A stretch of DNA of 64,000 bases from Mitsuokella multacida DSM 20544 (GCF_000155955.1 NZ_GG697141.2:328114-392113), one strand, 5' to 3'. Counted from the stretch's first letter, positions 45,112-54,320 are shown. Notes: generated from the sequence alone by a model not told the origin. Translations and numbers: made by a program.

Positions 45112-47112
45112 TCACGTCTCATCGTTCTTCTTGTCGAATAGGTACAGATTGTGCTTGCTGTTGGCAATCATGCGGATATAGCGCTCGTACTGGCGCAGGA
45201 CATCAGTCAGCAGTTCCTCGCGGCGCATGTACTTGAGGCTATAGCCGCGCCTGCCGTCAGCAAAGTAGCAGACCGGCTCGAAGTCATCTACTGTATTCAT
45301 CTTTGGGAGGAGGTCGGAGGAGACGACCATCTTGGAGATGGCGTGTTCCTTGCAGCCAACACCGTAAAGGAAGTCGCGGAGACGGCCGCTCTCGACGATG
45401 AGTTCGCAGTACGAGAGTCCGTTTTCTTCACCGCTGCGAATCTGCACGGCAATCCCGTTCTTTGCGAACTCCGCCTGCAATTCCTCAAAGGCGGGGGCAG
45501 CGACATCGCGCAGGAAGGCGCGTACATCCTCGAGCGTTCCTGCGGAGACAACTTTTTTCAGACGTGCCTGCCAGTGCTTTCCGTCCCAGTAGGCCGTGCT
45601 CTTGGAGAGGTTCCGGCTGAAATACGAGTCATCTACCCAGAGGCCGCGCAGCAGGCAGAAGGCCATGACGACCATGATGAGGGAAAACGGCAGTGCCATG
45701 ATGACCGTCATGGTCTGCAATGCTTCAAGCCCGCCAGAGTAGAGCAGGCCGATGGCCAGCACGGCGAGCATGCTTCCCCAGAGGATGCTCTGCCATCTCG
45801 GGAAAGTGCTCTTACCCTGCGAGGCGATGGAGTTGATGACGAATATGCCAGAATCGGCCGATGTGATGAAGAAGATTGCGATGACCAGGATGGCTGTCAG
45901 CGACGTGATGGTGGAGAGGGGCAACTGGTTGAGGAACAGGAATAAGAGGCGGTCGGTCGCATCGGCTGCCTGCGTCAGCATGCCTGCCGTCTGCGCATCC
46001 ATCCAGATGGCACCATTGCCGAAAACCGTCATCCAGAGCAGGTTGAAGACCGTCGGAATCAGCAGAACACAGACGACGAATTCGCGGATCGTGCGTCCGC
46101 GGGAAATTTTGGCGATGAACAGGCCGACGAACGGTGCCCAGGAAATCCACCAGGCCCAGTACATGATAGTCCAGCTCGTGAACCACTCTTCCTTGGTGCT
46201 CTCATAGGCAAAAGTGCGGAAGGACAGCTCTACGATGTGCGTCAGGTAGTATCCGATGTTCTCGGTAAAGGCGGCCAGGATGTAGACTGTCGGCCCTGTC
46301 AGCAGCACGAAGAGCATGAGGGTGATGGACAGGATCAGATTGCCCTGGCTCAGGTAGCGGAGCCCTTTGCCAACGCCGGAGATAGAGGACAAGACAGCAG
46401 CTCCGATGGACAGCAGGATGATAAAGATGAGGCTCTGGAAGGATACACCAGACAGTGCTCCAACTTCTCGTAGTCCGGCATGGAGCTGCATGGCACCGAA
46501 CCCGAGCGTGGTCGTCAGGCCAAAAATCGTGGCGCAGAGTGCCAAAATGTCGATGATTGTGCCCGGCGTGCTGTAGATTCGATGCTTGAGCAGGGGATAG
46601 AAGCCAGAACGGATGGTCACCGGTAGACGGTAACGGAAGCCGAAATAGGCCAGAGAGAGGCCGATGATCCCGTAGATTGCCCAAGCGTGGATTCCCCAGT
46701 GGAACAGAGTGTTGAGCATGGCTTCCTTTGTCTGCATGACAGGCGAGGCCATGCTGTGAAGTGGCGCCGAGAGATGTGATATCGGCTCTGCCACGCCGAA
46801 ATACATCAGGCCGATGCCCATGCCCGCAGAAAAGAGCATGCAGAGCCAGGAGAAGAATGAATACTCGGGCTCCTCGTCATCGTCGCCCAAGCGGATATCG
46901 CCGAGCTTGCCGAGACAGAGCACGACGAGGAACAGAAAGAAGAAGGCCACGCTGAGGATGTAGATCCAGCTGAAGGAATTGAAGAGTTCCTGCTTGAGAA
47001 ACGTCAGGACGGCTTTCGCACCCTCAGGCACGGCGATGCATCCCAGTGCAACAGATGCAATGATGATAAGACTCGGTATAACGATATTTTTCTGTAAATT
47101 TGTTCGATACAA
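45112..47112 (-). CDS. BCCT-family transporter (betaine/carnitine/choline)
   Basis: The 666-residue membrane protein has 12 helices and the family signature YWAWWISWAPFVGLF, with PEYSFFSWLCMLFSAGMGIGLMYFGVAEP (core: AGMGIGLMYFGVAEP) near the N-terminus. A 160-residue cytoplasmic C-terminal domain is present, as in BetT-type osmoregulated choline transporters. The substrate is a quaternary amine. The start is a TTG at 47112 with AAGGGGGC upstream on the minus strand. The promoter TTGCAT-N17-TATAAT (minus strand, 47220 to 47192) is good. A perfect leader hairpin lies between promoter and gene. Confidence 0.92.
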   Translation of the reverse strand: MYRTNLQKNIVIPSLIIIASVALGCIAVPEGAKAVLTFLKQELFNSFSWIYILSVAFFFLFLVVLCLGKLGDIRLGDDDEEPEYSFFSWLCMLFSAGMGIGLMYFGVAEPISHLSAPLHSMASPVMQTKEAMLNTLFHWGIHAWAIYGIIGLSLAYFGFRYRLPVTIRSGFYPLLKHRIYSTPGTIIDILALCATIFGLTTTLGFGAMQLHAGLREVGALSGVSFQSLIFIILLSIGAAVLSSISGVGKGLRYLSQGNLILSITLMLFVLLTGPTVYILAAFTENIGYYLTHIVELSFRTFAYESTKEEWFTSWTIMYWAWWISWAPFVGLFIAKISRGRTIREFVVCVLLIPTVFNLLWMTVFGNGAIWMDAQTAGMLTQAADATDRLLFLFLNQLPLSTITSLTAILVIAIFFITSADSGIFVINSIASQGKSTFPRWQSILWGSMLAVLAIGLLYSGGLEALQTMTVIMALPFSLIMVVMAFCLLRGLWVDDSYFSRNLSKSTAYWDGKHWQARLKKVVSAGTLEDVRAFLRDVAAPAFEELQAEFAKNGIAVQIRSGEENGLSYCELIVESGRLRDFLYGVGCKEHAISKMVVSSDLLPKMNTVDDFEPVCYFADGRRGYSLKYMRREELLTDVLRQYERYIRMIANSKHNLYLFDKKNDET

Positions 47113-47139
47113 TAAAAAGCCCCCTTACAAAGAAATAGA

Positions 47140-47220
47140 CGGAGCCTGTCGGTGAACAGACTCCGCCTTGTAATCCAATATGTTTTTCTCTATTATATCA
47201 GATTTACAGGTGAAATGCAA
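47140..47220 (-). promoter_or_regulatory. BCCT promoter and leader hairpin
   Basis: On the minus strand TTGCAT (47220-47215), a 17-bp spacer and TATAAT (47197-47192) form a strong promoter. The leader then folds a 10-bp hairpin: plus-strand coordinates 47140-47149 with 47156-47165, whose single odd pair is G-U only on the minus strand. A U-rich stretch follows before the ribosome binding site. Confidence 0.65.
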
Positions 47221-47385
47221 ATTACTGCATCTATTTGACATTGTGTAAATGACTGTGGGGAATCACTGGGCAAGTTCTTCGATGATACGGGTCAACTCAT
47301 GCACTTCGCATCCTTGTTTTTTTGCTTATTATATGCTAGATTTCACTATAAGACAAATGCATGCAATCGTGTTGGAGGGATGATG

Positions 47386-47700
47386 ATGAAAAAGGTGCGG
47401 ATCACGGTGATGCGCAAGGCTTGCTATGAGGATCTCATGGCAAAATACGAGAATCCGATTGAGGATGCCTGCACGGTGGAGGAAGGGCAGGTGTTCATCG
47501 CGGACGGCTGGAGGCGCCCGGAAGGGCTTTGCGAGAGCGCTTGGGAGACGATGTCGCCGTTTGTCATGGGGCTCGCGCATGGGGCCGAAGATTTCTACGA
47601 AGGCTGGATGAAGAATCCGCGCTCGGCGATGATCTCGTGCAACGATGGCTTCCGCCCCGTGAGCTTTCTGCTGGAGACGATGGAGGAAGACGCAACATGA
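47386..47700 (+). CDS. TIGR04076 family protein
   Basis: The 104-residue protein begins MKKVRITVMRKACYEDLMAKY and contains EGQVFIADGWRRPEGLCESAW and AEDFYEGWMK...ISCNDGFRPVSF, matching the small TIGR04076 family of unknown function. Of three consecutive ATG codons I chose the third (47386), eight bases after GGAGGG; the others add only methionines. Its stop overlaps the start of the next gene (ATGA). Confidence 0.8.
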   Translation: MKKVRITVMRKACYEDLMAKYENPIEDACTVEEGQVFIADGWRRPEGLCESAWETMSPFVMGLAHGAEDFYEGWMKNPRSAMISCNDGFRPVSFLLETMEEDAT

Positions 47701-48281
47701 CGAAGATGATATGGCCGGATGGCAAATGCCGCTGTTTCTGGGCCAATCCGAAGAATGAGCGCTACGTGCGCTATCATGACGAGGAGTGGGGGCGGCCTGT
47801 GCATGATGATGGCAAGCTCTTTGAACTGCTGCTCTTGGAATGCTTCCAGGCGGGTCTCTCGTGGGAGTGCGTGCTCAATAAGCGCGAGGGGTTCCGGCGG
47901 GCGTTTGCGGGCTTTGATCTGGAAAAGGTCTGTGCGTTCACGGCAGAGGACGTCGAGTGGTTGACGCAGGATGCTGCCATCATCCGACACCGCCGCAAGA
48001 TTGAGGCGGCCATAGGGAATGCGCGCGTCTTCCACTGCATCCAGCAGGAGTTCGGCAGTTTTGACTGCTATCTCTGGCAGTGGACGGAGGGGAAGACCGT
48101 GCACGAATATGGCCGGACGACTTCACCGCTCTCAGATGTTCTCGCCAAGGACCTCAAGAAGCGCGGCATGAGATTCGTCGGCTCCACGACAATCTACTCG
48201 TACCTGCAGGCCGTCGGCGTCATCGAGTCGCATGAGCCCGATTGTTTCTTGTCAGGCAGTCGGGATTTTCATCAAACATAA
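47697..48281 (+). CDS. tag: DNA-3-methyladenine glycosylase I
   Basis: The 194-residue base-excision enzyme removes 3-methyladenine from alkylated DNA. The family core YHDEEWGRPVHDD, ECFQAGLSWECVLNKREGFRRAF (core: FQAGLSWECVLNKR) and the zinc-snap pair H-x3-C near the C-terminus (SHEPDC) match Tag. The correct start is the ATG at 47697, which overlaps the TIGR04076 stop; a longer reading frame starting at 47529 overlaps that gene out of frame. Confidence 0.92.
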   Translation: MTKMIWPDGKCRCFWANPKNERYVRYHDEEWGRPVHDDGKLFELLLLECFQAGLSWECVLNKREGFRRAFAGFDLEKVCAFTAEDVEWLTQDAAIIRHRRKIEAAIGNARVFHCIQQEFGSFDCYLWQWTEGKTVHEYGRTTSPLSDVLAKDLKKRGMRFVGSTTIYSYLQAVGVIESHEPDCFLSGSRDFHQT

Positions 48282-48354
48282 ATCGAACATAACTGGTGAT
48301 GCGATATTGGCCGTGGTATAATAAGCGTGACATATCGACGAAAGAGGTGCAGGC

Positions 48355-48867
48355 ATGGAATTCTGGGATATTTATGACAGCGAGAAGCGGGTCACGGGGC
48401 GCAAGATGTTGCGCAATGACTGGCACATGAAGCCGGGCGATTACCATCTGACGGTGCTGGCCCTGATACGCGATGCGGCGGGGCGCATCCTCATCACGCA
48501 GCGCAAGGCCGACAAGGAATGGGCCCCGCTCAAATGGGAGATTCCTGGCGGCGGCGTCCGGGCCGGTGAGACGTCGGAGCAGGCTGTACTCAGGGAAGTC
48601 GCGGAAGAGACGGGGCTTCGTTTTGCACCGGAGCAGGGGCGCTGCATCCATACGTACCGCAGTGACAGCCCGGCTGAGCAGAATAATTACTTCGTGGATA
48701 TCTATGAATTCCGGGGCGACTTCACGAAGGAGGATGTCAAGATCCAGGAAGATGAGGTCGAGAGCTTCCGCCTGGCCACGCCGCAGGAAGTCCGCGCGCT
48801 CGGCGAAGCGGATGATTTCCTGCACTACAAGCGGTTGGCGCACGTCTTACCGGAGGAGGAAGCATGA
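48355..48867 (+). CDS. NUDIX hydrolase
   Basis: The 170-residue protein has a complete Nudix box, GGGVRAGETSEQAVLREVAEETGL (core: REVAEETGL; metal-binding glutamates in REVAEE), at about residues 62-85. The N-terminal WDIYDSEKRVTGR resembles Idi-like NUDIX enzymes that act on isoprenoid or nucleotide diphosphates; the substrate is unknown. GAAAGAGGTGCAGGC precedes the ATG, and a TATAAT near 48315 suggests its own promoter. It overlaps pflA by four bases. Confidence 0.9.
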   Translation: MEFWDIYDSEKRVTGRKMLRNDWHMKPGDYHLTVLALIRDAAGRILITQRKADKEWAPLKWEIPGGGVRAGETSEQAVLREVAEETGLRFAPEQGRCIHTYRSDSPAEQNNYFVDIYEFRGDFTKEDVKIQEDEVESFRLATPQEVRALGEADDFLHYKRLAHVLPEEEA

Positions 48868-49598
48868 TGATAGAGGGTCGCGTCCATTCCATCGAGACGT
48901 TTGGCTCGGTTGATGGGCCGGGCACGCGCTTCATCATCTTTTTGCAGGGTTGTGCGATGCGCTGCCTCTACTGCCACAATGTGGATACCTGGGATGCAAA
49001 AAAGGGCGGCGAGCTGCGGACGGCAGATGATCTGCTGGACCAGGCAGAGCGCTACCGGCCTTACTGGGGGCCGGAGGGCGGCATCACGGTCAGCGGCGGG
49101 GAGCCCTTGCTCCAGCTGGATTTCCTGCTCGACCTGTTCCAGAAGGCCAAGCGTCGGGGCATCAACACCTGCATCGATACGGCGGGGCAGCCTTTTACGC
49201 GGCAGGAGCCATTTTTCAGCAAGTTCAAGGCACTCATGGAGGTGACGGACCTCTTGCTCGTGGATGTGAAGCACATCGACCCGGAGGCCCATCGCAGGCT
49301 CACGGGGCAGCCCAACGCGAACATCCTGGACATGTTCCGCTACCTGTCGGAAATCCACAAGCCCATCTGGGTCCGGCAGGTGCTGGTGCCCGGCTATACC
49401 GATGACCCGGCTGCCCTGCAGCGCACGCGGGACTTCCTGGACACGCTGACGAATGTCGAGCGCCGTGAGGTGCTTCCGTATCACAACATGGGCCTCTACA
49501 AGTGGGAGAAACTCGGCATTCCCAACAAGCTCAAGGACGTGAAGCCCCCGTCGGAAGAGGCAGTGCAGAAGGCCAGGGCAATACTGGGGGCTGTTTAA
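48864..49598 (+). CDS. pflA: Pyruvate formate-lyase activating enzyme
   Basis: The 244-residue radical SAM enzyme abstracts hydrogen from a glycine of PflB to form the glycyl radical. The cluster motif is C-x3-C-x2-C in CAMRCLYCHN, and the following GGELRTADDLL and SGGEPLLQ segments (glycine-rich SAM site) are typical. The start overlaps the NUDIX stop codon. It lies upstream of pflB here, whereas in E. coli it follows it. Confidence 0.94.
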   Translation: MMIEGRVHSIETFGSVDGPGTRFIIFLQGCAMRCLYCHNVDTWDAKKGGELRTADDLLDQAERYRPYWGPEGGITVSGGEPLLQLDFLLDLFQKAKRRGINTCIDTAGQPFTRQEPFFSKFKALMEVTDLLLVDVKHIDPEAHRRLTGQPNANILDMFRYLSEIHKPIWVRQVLVPGYTDDPAALQRTRDFLDTLTNVERREVLPYHNMGLYKWEKLGIPNKLKDVKPPSEEAVQKARAILGAV

Positions 49599-49705
49599 GC
49601 GGCGTTGATTTTCGTCAAAGAATCGAGCCGCGAAACGTAATAAGATGAAGTCGATGAAACGATGACGCGTGAGATACGTATAGAGTATAGAAAGGGAGGT
49701 CCGCG

Positions 49706-51985
49706 ATGAACGGAATGGATAGAGACGTTGCGTGGAGAGGTTTCAAGGGTGTGAAGTGGACGGACGATGTGAACGTCCGGGACTTCATCCAGAACAACTA
49801 CACGCCGTACGATGGCGATGAGAGCTTCTTGGCCGGGCCGACGGAGGCGACCAACAAGCTCTGGGGCCGCGTGCAGGAGCTGCAGAAAGAGGAGCGCGCC
49901 AAGGGCGGCGTGCTCGAATGTGAGACGGAAGTCGTCTCGAGCCTGACCGCCTATGGGCCCGGCTACATCGATGATTCCCTGAAGGATTTGGAGCAGGTGG
50001 TCGGCCTCCAGACGGACAAGCCGCTCAAGCGTGCGTTCATGCCGTACGGTGGCATCCGCATGGCGGAGGAGGCCGCTGCGACGTACGGCTATCAGGTGAA
50101 TCCCAAGTTCCACAAGATCTTCACGGAGTACCACAAGACCCACAATCAGGCCGTCTTCGATGCCTATACGCCGGAGATGCGCAAGGCGCGCCATAGCCAC
50201 ATCGTCACGGGCCTGCCGGATACTTATGGCCGCGGCCGCATCGTCGGCGACTACCGCCGCGTAGCGCTCTACGGCCTCGATTTCCTCATCGAGAAGAAGA
50301 GCGAGGACCTTGCCAACTGCGGCTGCGGTGTCATGACGGACGATGTCATCCGCCAGCGCGAGGAGATCGCAGAGCAGATCCGCGCGCTGAAGCAGATGAA
50401 GGAGATGGCCAAGATCTACGGCTACGACATCTCGGCGCCGGCCAAGAATGCCAAGGAAGCCGTCCAGTGGCTCTACTTCGGCTATCTGGCCGCGGTCAAG
50501 ACGCAGAACGGCGCAGCGATGAGCGTCGGCCGCATCTCCACCTTCCTCGACATCTACATCAGCCGCGACCTCGCCGAGGGGACGCTGACGGAGGAGCAGG
50601 CGCAGGAGCTCATCGATCACCTGACGCTGAAGTTCCGCATGGTGAAGTTTGCCCGCATCCCATCGTATAATCAGCTGTTCTCCGGCGACCCGGTCTGGGC
50701 GACGCTCGAGATGGCGGGCATCGGCATGGACGGACGCCACATGGTCACGCGCAATGACTTCCGCTTCCTCCACACGCTCGAGAACATGGGGCCGTCCCCG
50801 GAGCCGAACTTGACGGTGCTTTATTCCTCGGCACTGCCGGAAAACTTCAAGAAGTACGCCGCTCGCATCTCCATCACGACGTCTTCCATCCAGTACGAGA
50901 ACGACGATGTGATGAAGCCGGTCTGGGGCGACGACTACAGCATCTGCTGCTGCGTCTCTGCCACGCAGACGGGCAAGGAGATGCAGTTCTTCGGCGCGCG
51001 TGCCAACCTTGCCAAGTGCCTGCTCTACGCCATCAACGGCGGCAAGGACGAGAAGTTCCTGACGAAGGACGGCAAGCACATGCAGGTCGGCCCGGAATAC
51101 GCGCCCATCACGTCGGAGGTGCTCGACTACGATGAGGTCATGCACAAGTTTGACCTGATGATGGACTGGCTGGCAGGGCTTTACGTGAACATCCTGAACC
51201 TCATCCAGTACATGCACGATAAGTACTACTATGAGGCCGCCGAGATGGCCCTCATAGACACCGATATGCGTCGGACCTTTGCCACGGGCATCGCGGGCTT
51301 CTCGCATGTCGTCGATTCGCTCTGCGCCATCAAGTACGCCAAGGTTTCCACCGTCCGCGATGAATCGGGACTCGTCGTCGACTACAAGGTGGAGGGTGAC
51401 TTCCCGAAGTACGGCAACGACGATCCGCGCGCCGACAAGATGGCAGTCTGGCTGCTCAAGACCTTCATGACGAAGCTGCGCAAGCATCACACGTACCGCA
51501 ACTCGGAGGCGACGACGTCCATCCTGACCATCACGTCGAACGTCGTCTACGGCAGCGCCACGGGCGCACTGCCCGACGGCCGCAAGGCCTACACGCCGTT
51601 CGCGCCGGGCGCAAACCCGTCGTATGGTGCCGAGCAGAACGGCCTGTTGGCTTCGCTGAACTCTGTCGCGAAACTGCCGTATGAGTACGCGCTCGACGGC
51701 ATCTCGAACACGCAGACCATTGCGCCGGAGACGCTCGGCCATACGGAAGACGAACGCGTCGCCACGCTCGTGCGCGTGATGGACGGCTACTTCAATCAGG
51801 GCGCACATCATCTGAACGTCAACGTGTTCGGCGTGGACAAGCTCATCGACTGCATGGAGCATCCGGAGAAACCGGAGTATGCGAACTTCACCATCCGCGT
51901 CTCCGGCTACGCCGTGAAGTTCATCGACCTGACGCGCCAGCAGCAGCTCGACGTCATCTCCCGCCGCGCTCATCAGCGGATGTAA
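49706..51985 (+). CDS. pflB: Pyruvate formate-lyase (formate acetyltransferase)
   Basis: The 759-residue glycyl radical enzyme converts pyruvate and CoA to acetyl-CoA and formate under anaerobic conditions. The radical glycine is G734 in RVSGYAVKF. The catalytic cysteine pair lies in DDYSICCCVSATQTG (C415-C416), preceded by a third cysteine, C414, where classical PflB has alanine. AAAGGGAGGTCCGCG precedes the ATG, and the 107 bases from pflA contain no terminator. This points to a mixed-acid type fermentation. Confidence 0.96.
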   Translation: MNGMDRDVAWRGFKGVKWTDDVNVRDFIQNNYTPYDGDESFLAGPTEATNKLWGRVQELQKEERAKGGVLECETEVVSSLTAYGPGYIDDSLKDLEQVVGLQTDKPLKRAFMPYGGIRMAEEAAATYGYQVNPKFHKIFTEYHKTHNQAVFDAYTPEMRKARHSHIVTGLPDTYGRGRIVGDYRRVALYGLDFLIEKKSEDLANCGCGVMTDDVIRQREEIAEQIRALKQMKEMAKIYGYDISAPAKNAKEAVQWLYFGYLAAVKTQNGAAMSVGRISTFLDIYISRDLAEGTLTEEQAQELIDHLTLKFRMVKFARIPSYNQLFSGDPVWATLEMAGIGMDGRHMVTRNDFRFLHTLENMGPSPEPNLTVLYSSALPENFKKYAARISITTSSIQYENDDVMKPVWGDDYSICCCVSATQTGKEMQFFGARANLAKCLLYAINGGKDEKFLTKDGKHMQVGPEYAPITSEVLDYDEVMHKFDLMMDWLAGLYVNILNLIQYMHDKYYYEAAEMALIDTDMRRTFATGIAGFSHVVDSLCAIKYAKVSTVRDESGLVVDYKVEGDFPKYGNDDPRADKMAVWLLKTFMTKLRKHHTYRNSEATTSILTITSNVVYGSATGALPDGRKAYTPFAPGANPSYGAEQNGLLASLNSVAKLPYEYALDGISNTQTIAPETLGHTEDERVATLVRVMDGYFNQGAHHLNVNVFGVDKLIDCMEHPEKPEYANFTIRVSGYAVKFIDLTRQQQLDVISRRAHQRM

Positions 51986-51995
51986 GCCAAACAAG

Positions 51996-52060
51996 AAAAA
52001 ATCCCCTGGCTCAAGCTGCGCCGTCCAGAGTGGTACGACGCAAAGGCGTGAACCAAGGGA
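51996..52060 (-). terminator. Complex minus-strand terminator / structured 3' RNA
   Basis: Outer stem 52002-52013 with 52049-52060 and inner stem 52017-52024 with 52035-52042. All three imperfect pairs are G-U on the minus strand but A-C on the plus strand. Six U residues follow on the minus strand (52001-51996). It probably ends the TDT transcript. Confidence 0.7.
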
Positions 52061-52064
52061 AAAG

Positions 52065-52100
52065 AAAGAGCCCATCATGCGATGCGGCTCTTTTTCTTTC
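52065..52100 (+). terminator. pflB terminator
   Basis: AAAGAGCC (52065-52072) pairs with GGCTCTTT (52086-52093), followed by TTCTTTC. The stop codon of the convergent TDT gene lies in the loop. Confidence 0.8.
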
Positions 52101-53043
52101 TGCTTGTGATGACGAGCAGGAGCGTCTCGCCAATCAGCAGCGCGATGACGGTCGTGCCGAGCATGACGAAGAGGTGGCCGAGCAGGGCGAACGAATCGTC
52201 GAGCGCGGCGCATGAGAGGCGGAAGCCGACATTGACCATGGAGGCCATGGCGAAAGAGAAGGCCCAGAGCGACATCGAAAGGCCGAGGCGCAGGACCCAG
52301 GTCATGAGGCGCACCATGAAGAAGAGGTTGAGCAGGCCGTAGCCAATCAGGCCGAGCACGACCATGTCGATCTGGCCGCCGTTGCAGGAGAGGTAGGCCG
52401 AACTGCCGACAAAAGCCGGCGCGAGCTGGATGCCGAGCAGCGGGCGCTGCTCGGCATCCAGGGGCTCACTCGAGCGCAGGTGGTAGAGGTAGGTGGCTTC
52501 CAGGCTCATCCACGAGAGGAAGCCGGCACCAAAGAAGACATAGCCCCAGTGCGAGTAGCCGAAGGCCCCGAGCGCGATGGCTGAGGCGAAGTTCGCGCCG
52601 ACCGTCGGCATGTACATGGCCGGTGTCTCCATCTCCGATGGCGTGTTGCCGTGCCACTGCTCGCTGACGTGGTAGGAGCTGAACAAAAGCTGGCCGGCCA
52701 CACCGATGAACAGGAGAATGTGGGCGGGCAGCGAGGCATAGGGATAGAGCGCGACGCTGGCAAGCCCCGTCGTGATGGGGATAAGCGTCAAAAACGGATT
52801 CTGGAGCTGCAGCAAGAGCTCGCGTGAGACGCCATTGCTGCTGGACAATATCTGATGGATGTAGCGAGACAGCAGGAAGAGCCAGAGGCATCCCGTCAAG
52901 AGCAGGATGGTCTCGCCGATGGCGGGCGGTATCGAGAACATCTTTGCAGCGTTGCGCCAGGCGATGCCAAGGGCAAAAAGACCTAAGGTCATGCTGAGCG
53001 TCGAGACGGACGCCTGTGGCTTGGCTTCTGTTTCCATGTCCAT
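52075..53043 (-). CDS. TDT-family transporter (TehA/dicarboxylate-type)
   Basis: The 322-residue protein has about ten transmembrane helices and belongs to the tellurite-resistance/dicarboxylate transporter (SLAC1-like) family. Conserved parts include ALGIAWRNAAKMF, MYMPTVGANFASAIALGAFGY and LQNPFLTLIPITTGLA. It may carry small anions or C4-dicarboxylates; the substrate is not resolved. The ATG at 53043 follows GGAGGATTTC on the minus strand. Confidence 0.85.
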   Translation of the reverse strand: MDMETEAKPQASVSTLSMTLGLFALGIAWRNAAKMFSIPPAIGETILLLTGCLWLFLLSRYIHQILSSSNGVSRELLLQLQNPFLTLIPITTGLASVALYPYASLPAHILLFIGVAGQLLFSSYHVSEQWHGNTPSEMETPAMYMPTVGANFASAIALGAFGYSHWGYVFFGAGFLSWMSLEATYLYHLRSSEPLDAEQRPLLGIQLAPAFVGSSAYLSCNGGQIDMVVLGLIGYGLLNLFFMVRLMTWVLRLGLSMSLWAFSFAMASMVNVGFRLSCAALDDSFALLGHLFVMLGTTVIALLIGETLLLVITSRKKKSRIA

Positions 53044-53209
53044 ACTGAAATCCTCCTCGCGATAGTATTTTTTTATTATAACATAGTAAATGGATAGGTG
53101 GAGAGATTTTTCGTGGATGCCGACAGAATTTCACTGCGAGGATGGAGATAGACTAGTGTTTGTGATAAAATCTAAGCAGAATCATGAATTAGATGAATGG
53201 GGGAATACC

Positions 53210-53773
53210 ATGAAGAAGATCAGTACATGCTTACTGGCGCTGCTCCTGCTGTTGGCGCCCATCTCGGTCACGCAGGCAGCGGGCCTCAATGAATTGACGG
53301 AGACGAAGGTGCAGCTGGAGGACAGCCTCGATGCGGATGGCTTTGCCGCGACTTACAACAAGGTCAGTGCTTATCCGATTGCCGGGGACCTGACGAAGCG
53401 CGTTCAGGGCAATTACATCTCGTACTTTGCTGGGATTGACGCGAGCACCGTCATGATCATCAACGCGAATCAGGTCGGCCGCCTCTCGAACATCGTCATT
53501 GCGCATCACGGCGCCATCGATGCGGCCGAGCAGGAAAAGCTGCGCATCGTCTTCGACTGCACGCTGACGGCACTCGGTCTCAAAGCCGATGAGAACAACC
53601 TTTTCTTCGCCAATCAGGCCTTTGACCGCCTCTCGCTGACGAATGACACCCTGTTAGCCGCTCGCCTGCCGCGCGAGGAGACGAAGCGCACGTGGACCTT
53701 CCTCAAGGCAGTCAACCCGGAGAAGCAGGTCACGACCATCCTGATTGAAGCCGTCGTGGACCAGAATCCATGA
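53210..53773 (+). CDS. Secreted hypothetical protein, 187 residues
   Basis: I do not recognise this protein. A clear signal peptide, MKKISTCLLALLLLLAPIS, is followed by a probable cleavage after TQAA. The mature part is mixed alpha/beta with no Cys pairs other than one residue. The ATG at 53210 has TGGGGGAAT upstream; the open frame before it is unlikely to be translated. Its stop overlaps the next gene by four bases. Confidence 0.75.
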   Translation: MKKISTCLLALLLLLAPISVTQAAGLNELTETKVQLEDSLDADGFAATYNKVSAYPIAGDLTKRVQGNYISYFAGIDASTVMIINANQVGRLSNIVIAHHGAIDAAEQEKLRIVFDCTLTALGLKADENNLFFANQAFDRLSLTNDTLLAARLPREETKRTWTFLKAVNPEKQVTTILIEAVVDQNP

Positions 53774-54270
53774 GTGAGAACATGGAGAAGACAATTGGCG
53801 AAGTCGGGCGCGTCGACTGGTCGCATTTCTCGCTCGCAGATTTCTTAGAGCTGCGCTGGCGCCTGCTCCATGACTGGCAGGCCGTGCTGCCGGGCGGCGA
53901 GTACTTCGGCCAGGCGCGCATCGGCGACGTCTGTTACGACATCCAGATTGAGTGGCTGGCTGATGATGAGCTCGCGGTCACGATGAGCCCGTTCTTCCCG
54001 CATGATGGGGATTCCGCCGAGCCGCCCTATGATGAGCTCGTGTCCGGCATGCCCTACGACACCCAGCACGGCGCAAGCCTCATCAGCAGCCGCAGGAGTT
54101 TCCTGGAGCTGACGTACGAGAGCTTCATCGACCTTGCAGAGCACAGTATCCTGGAGACCGTCGCTCGCTTCCCGCACCTCCAATCCGCCGCATCGAAGCA
54201 GACTGGCTTCTGGGACCGCCACGACGCGATTCTCTGCAAGATCCGGGAACAGGATGATGAGGATAGGTGA
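53770..54270 (+). CDS. Hypothetical acidic protein, 166 residues
   Basis: I do not recognise this cytoplasmic-looking protein. It is rich in Asp and Glu, contains WSHFSLADFLELRWRLLHDW and ends KIREQDDEDR. It has no signal peptide and no membrane segment. It is translationally coupled (ATGA) to the secreted protein gene, so the two probably act together. A terminator follows. Confidence 0.7.
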   Translation: MSENMEKTIGEVGRVDWSHFSLADFLELRWRLLHDWQAVLPGGEYFGQARIGDVCYDIQIEWLADDELAVTMSPFFPHDGDSAEPPYDELVSGMPYDTQHGASLISSRRSFLELTYESFIDLAEHSILETVARFPHLQSAASKQTGFWDRHDAILCKIREQDDEDR

Positions 54271-54275
54271 ATATG

Positions 54276-54320
54276 AAAGAGAGCCACAGGCCTAAAATTT
54301 GGTCTGCGGCTCTCTTTTCT
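54276..54320 (+). terminator. Intrinsic terminator
   Basis: AAAGAGAGCCACAGGCC (54276-54292) pairs with GGTCTGCGGCTCTCTTTT (54301-54318) with a few mismatches. It also faces the convergent isomerase gene. Confidence 0.8.

Noticed and set aside
52035..52044. GACGCAAAG motif suggesting a c-di-GMP-I riboswitch on the plus strand
   Set aside because: The rest of the GEMM consensus is missing, no plus-strand gene follows, and the G-U pattern shows that the structure belongs to the minus strand.
49595..52213. 872-codon open frame antisense to pflB
   Set aside because: It mirrors the codon bias of a GC-rich gene on the other strand, has no family features, and pflB on the plus strand is certain.
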